From Scenedesmus sp. ARA3 (taxonomy: Eukaryota; Chlorophyta; Chlorophyceae; Sphaeropleales; Scenedesmaceae), in NCBI GenBank assembly GCA_004335835.1, contig RWJK01001051.1:14686-78685 (forward strand): DNA of 64,000 nt. The letters are read 5' to 3'. The position numbers were made by a program, and so were the translations under genes. Positions 60,213 to 64,000 of the stretch are shown in pieces. The notes under the pieces were generated by a model. The model saw only the letters and a list, made by a program, of their open reading frames with translations, searched no databases and was not told where the DNA came from. Within the stretch, counting starts at the first letter, position 1, and every line of letters begins with the position of its first letter.

Positions 60213-62270
60213 ATCTGGACACCACCAGACAGGATTTGGGGCAGTACAGGATCAGGCCAGAGAGGGCAAGGCCGGGCAACATAGCCTATGTGCGGGATCA
60301 GGAGAAGGCATGATGGGATTGGGATTAAAATGACACATAACAGGGCAGGACATGATAAGAATGAGAATAAGATCAAGTCATCATGTGCACTGCGAGTACT
60401 AGTGCTGGTACACAGGGCAATTCACAGGCCGGCATGGTGTCTGCTCTGCTGAATCGCCGCGCACTCAATTGCCTGCACGCGAGGCCTCCGTGTACTAATG
60501 ATGTATGTTTTGAATCAAACGCTACAACTGTGTCACATCGCTGTGGGTATTTGCTTTTACCCGGACGATTGAGGAACGAAATCGTCGGAGACTGTCGACT
60601 TTGCCATGGGGAAATTAACATGGTAAACCTGCTCGTCTCCCTTGAATTGCTCTCACGTCATTATAGCTAAGCAAATTACCATGTATTCACTGTGCGACAC
60701 TTTCTTCCAGTAATATAGCTGGACTTTTAGCTCGCGAGGGGCTCGCATTGCAAAGCGTCAAGGGGCCCTCACACTTTCTGTAGACGGCACAACAGGCAAT
60801 CAAAGCTGCCTTGTAATCATCAATGCATTTAGTAATAATTTTTGGGCAATTTACGACTCTCATTCCTGCTTCTTCGCCCAGTTCAATGGCCGCTGGTGCT
60901 CTGGGCGTGGGGTTTGACTTTGCCAGAGGTTGCGTGCATGTGTTTCCATGTAAACGTCACCAAGAGACCACATTTATTGTGTAAAAAGGCAATTATGTGC
61001 CTCGAAGCACTTTACTGCCTCTACACCGAAGCCGCCCGTATCCTTTTGTGTGCTGCACTTTGTGTGTGTTCATTGCACATGCATGCCTTGAATATTTTCT
61101 TGACAGCGTCGAAAATAATTGAAAAGTCTTGTAGCAGACCATGAAACTGAACAGCTGGACTTAACGAAGCCCTTGTATACTTGCAAGCTAGCAAACTGCT
61201 AGCTGTAAGCCGCTTACAGGGGCCCACGTTGAATCAAAACATTTTCCACCCACGTTATAACGCCGTTTCTGGATCGCTTCGCAGCATATGCCGTGGACAT
61301 TCGACCTCAGGAGAGGATGAAAATTCCTGACAGAGCTGCAGCAGGGGCAGGGCTGTCCATGGCGTGAAGGTGGGAGGGGTGGGTGGTGGGCCGGACCCGG
61401 CGGAGGGCTTCATATGCAATTGGCAGGGACAGGGCCGTCCATGGCAGTGAAGGTTGGAGGGGTGGGAGGTGGGCCGGAGAGCTTCATATGAAATGCCTCC
61501 CAGGCAACACCCATGTGAGCCTATAGGGGTAGCTACCCACCCTGTATGTGGCATGATGTACATCATACACCGTGTAGCACATGTGTGCGGCAGCACACAC
61601 CCTGATTCAGCATTTATGTGGCAGAAAACGATCGTCCGGGATACGGAGTCACAGACTTCCTGATTTAGCATCTCTGAAGGTTGTTTAGCTGAGCAGGTTT
61701 GAATGGTGTGTCTCTGTCAGTGTGACAAAGTGTGACAGACAGGGGCAGCAACCACGACTACTGATGCACATAGTATTTATTTTGGGTCCCAGATTCAATG
61801 TGCTGATCACGAAAGGTACAAGTAGTTGCGGGTGGCAAGTTGGCCTGGCGCAGTACACCGAAAGCACACCGAAACGGTTCTTCAACGACTTTAGCATCGA
61901 CCGTCAAGGACTTCGAGTATAACACACCTACTTTAGCGTTTAATTTTTCCAGACAGAGTTGCTCTCTGCTTAAAAGCAATCGCGGAGCAGCGCAGACGCA
62001 GCAACAGCAGCAGCAGCAGCACCTGCGAGCTCAGACTTGCAGGTCGACGGTGTGCATGCGGCTGCCTTAGGAAGGTATCAAGGTGAATAAGTGATTATAC
62101 GCCCAGCCCTCTGCTCTAGTGTCCCTCGAAGTTACCTCCGGCACATTTGCTGCCCTCCTTGCTGTACAGATGCTATACAGTACACATGTGACGCTTCTCC
62201 AAACTGCTGCTTGTGGGCTCCTTATGCACCAGCCCACATCAGTTGCAGCAGTCGCGCTGTTTTCGGCCAC
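60213..62270. other. Intergenic region ANR9-ANR10
   Basis: Two kilobases with no supported gene. Base composition is less CAG-rich and more AT-rich than elsewhere (60550-61250), so it may hold an unrelated short gene or just promoter sequence. A tandem duplication lies at 61341-61490. Confidence 0.45.
61341..61490 (+). repeat. Two tandem copies of an 82-bp intergenic unit
   Basis: gcaggg(g/a)cagggc(t/c)gtccatgg followed by gtgaaggt(g/t)ggaggggtgg and a ggcttcatatg or agcttcatatg end occurs at 61341 and 61423. The second copy is slightly shorter. Confidence 0.75.
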
Positions 62271-63025
62271 ATGTACTGTAGTTGGGCGCTGCTGTTGCTG
62301 CTGGTGCTGCAGGTGCTGCGGGCTGCAGCTATGCAGGGCCCACCTCAGGTGGTTGGCCTGACAGACGCCGCCTGGCAGCAGGCCCTGCAGGAGCAGTTTG
62401 AGTCAGCAGGCCTCATCAGCAGCAGCAATGTTTATGACAGTAATGTGCTGCTGGCACCAGAGCTGCAACAGTGCATTGCACGCCATCTTGCACGCATGCA
62501 AGATGGAGGCTGAGTGCCAATCGACTTTGAACACAAGCTGGGAGCTATGCTCGTGGCACTTGTTCTCAAGATGCACCGCTCAAACGCCTGCAGCGGCAGC
62601 AGCATCTACAGCAGCGTGGTTGCCAGCTCGACTGCGGGCAATCAGGTGCTGAGTGACAAGTGGCTGAGGGACGTGACAGCTGCACTGATACAGAGCTCTG
62701 ACCAAGCCATGGCAGCACTAGCATGCAGCCAGCAAACAGAAGCACGCTGCAATCAGCTGCTAGCGCCGCTGATAGTAGCAACGCATTCAGCTGCAGGGCA
62801 GCTGCAGATGCCTACACTGCAGCAGCACAACCTCATGGAATTGACACTGCAAGCACTGAGTGTGTATGCAGCCATGGCAGCTGCATACTGCCTGACGCAT
62901 GTGATTGCACAAGCCAAGCAAGTGGAGACGTTTGGACGGCCGAGCCAAGGGTGGCATGAGCAAAAGCTCGCTAAGAAGCCCATCATCACCTTGAAGGTTA
63001 TAGAGACAGTGCAGCACAGCTTCTT

Positions 63026-63068
<43 letters not shown>

Positions 63069-63124
63069 TTCTTGAAGGAGTGCCTCGTTGACATGGCGGC
63101 AGCTGCGCAGCGGCCAGCTAATGC

Positions 63125-63164
<40 letters not shown>

Positions 63165-63225
63165 TTCATGAAGGAGTGCCTCGTTGGCATGGCAGCAGCT
63201 GCGCAGCGGCCAGCTAATGCAACGA

Positions 63226-63267
<42 letters not shown>

Positions 63268-64000
63268 GCAGCGCCGGCAGCAGCCAGGCAGCATCAGTGG
63301 ACCGCAGCAAGACCAGCGACAGTGCTGCAGGCACAGCAGCAGCAGCAGCGGGTGCTGCAGCAGGCGTGGCATCAGCAAACGGCAGTGCTCCATCTGGGGA
63401 CTCTACTGGTACTGGTCCGCTGACAGTTGCAGATGTACACATCCAGGTGGGTGCATTGTCAGCCGCAGCAGCAGTGCCAGCAGCAAACATCTGTAGCTAT
63501 TCTGCTCCAGCTGCATTTACTGTGACACCTAGCAGCAGCCAAAGCAGCTACAGTAGTGCTTCTCGCAGAATGCAGCAGTGTCACCCTGCTCCTGCTGTGC
63601 TGCGGCGTGCACACATGTACCAATGCACCGTGATCCAGTTGTGCTGACAGCGACAGTTGCCGTGCCGCTGCTTTAACTCTGTCCATGCTAAGCACGCGAC
63701 CGCAACAGCAACAAGGCCGAGCCGTGAGCAGCATTGCTGTGCCAGCTCTGCTCACAAGCTAGTGACCGCTTGAGAGTTGTGTCGTCATTGCATCTGCTGC
63801 CCTGCCGCTCTGTTGCTTTTTGCGCGTCATCTTCTGATCTGGGTTATTGTTCGTCAGCCACAGCATCAGAAGGCAACGCCACAGGAGCTGGCGAAGATCC
63901 AGCGGAAGCGGCTGCACGTCACGTCGACTCGAAGGGCTGGAGTGCGCTGCACTACGCTGCAGCAGCCCACAAAATGGCACTGGTGCAGCAGCTGCTGGAT
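62271..64000 (+). pseudogene. ANR10: ankyrin-RING family copy, 3' cut by the window, with lesions
   Basis: The reading frame from ATG 62271 opens with a signal-peptide-like stretch (SWALLLLLVLQVLRAAA), then LTDAAWQQALQEQFES, and meets an in-frame TGA at 62511-62513. The same frame resumes at once and stays open to a probable donor at 63446/47 (gtgggt), covering a helical region and three poly-Ser tracts separated by two near-identical FxKECLVxMAAAAQRPANAT segments. The next exon starts about 63870 (KATPQELAKIQRKRLH, the ankyrin exon 3 start) but changes frame before GWSALHYAAAAHKMALV, one base short of relatives. An ATG at 62547 could avoid the stop but not the later shift. Two lesions in a partial copy favour a pseudogene; the rest lies beyond the window. 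Confidence 0.5.
63023..63266 (+). repeat. Poly-Ser (AGC) tracts and duplicated segment in ANR10
   Basis: AGC tracts at about 63027-63068, 63130-63164 and 63228-63266 flank two copies of about 60 nt encoding KECLVxMAAAAQRPANAT. The duplication is bounded by the repeats, which suggests slippage or unequal exchange between AGC tracts. Confidence 0.8.

Noticed and set aside
62511..62513. In-frame TGA as a selenocysteine codon
   Set aside because: Nothing links the family to selenoproteins, relatives have no Cys or Sec at this place, and the same copy has a second lesion. No SECIS structure was looked for in the missing 3' end.
1..64000. Transposon or retroelement origin of the array
   Set aside because: No transposase, reverse transcriptase, integrase, LTRs or terminal inverted repeats were recognised. 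Introns are kept in the copies, so retroposition is not the copying route (except possibly for ANR4).
1..64000. tRNA, rRNA or other structured RNA genes
   Set aside because: No cloverleaf, rRNA-like or snRNA-like sequence was noticed on either strand; a covariance-model scan would be needed to be certain.

Overview
The window is nuclear DNA of a eukaryote, most likely a GC-rich chlorophyte green alga (Sphaeropleales/Scenedesmaceae-like). The reasons are short GT-AG introns in every gene, very abundant CAG/CTG trinucleotide repeats in exons and introns, some TGTAA motifs after stop codons (the usual green-algal polyadenylation signal), and no bacterial operon features. The lineage is inferred from sequence style and was not checked by a search.

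Essentially the whole 64 kb is one head-to-tail, plus-strand tandem array of about ten copies of a single gene family, called ANR1 to ANR10 here. Full copies share one exon plan: (1) a short first exon ending in codon phase 1; (2) a large variable N-terminal exon ending near a KFWSP-like motif; (3), (4) and (5) ankyrin-repeat exons; (6) a 75-nt ankyrin exon; (7) a 49-nt micro-exon; (8) a 209-218-nt ankyrin exon; (9) a long last exon holding a basic helical start (FIEGRLKLAEK), a DALAAEIEALGG helix, long Gln/Ser/Ala tracts, a conserved NWRGSLNPIF motif and a C-terminal C3HC4 RING finger. The predicted products are ankyrin-RING E3 ubiquitin ligases, with the ankyrin repeats as a likely substrate platform.

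Layout: ANR1 1-4971 (5' cut by the window); ANR2 5603-13644 (frameshifted); ANR3 14287-22753 (intact model, 1568 aa); ANR4 23429-24060 (two-exon RING-only minigene) followed by a RING fragment at 24438-24612; ANR5 25630-32337 (intact model, 1252 aa); ANR6 33275-39846 (intact model, 1328 aa); ANR7 40783-46208 (truncated ankyrin exon and an N gap); ANR8 46479-53391 (at least three frameshifts; N-terminal membrane segment and Ala/Pro minisatellite); ANR9 55105-60212 (intact model, 887 aa); ANR10 62271-64000 (3' cut by the window, with lesions). Intergenic stretches of 0.3-2 kb contain nothing recognisable beyond repeats and duplicated upstream blocks.

The ankyrin exons and the RING are conserved, while the N-terminal exons fall into at least three or four unrelated types. 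Splice sites with adjoining exon fragments are repeatedly duplicated in tandem, and many introns carry CAG tracts just after the donor and CTG tracts just before the acceptor. This looks like a rapidly diversifying locus of ubiquitin-ligase receptors. Its biological role (pathogen sensing, self-recognition, protein quality control) cannot be told from sequence.
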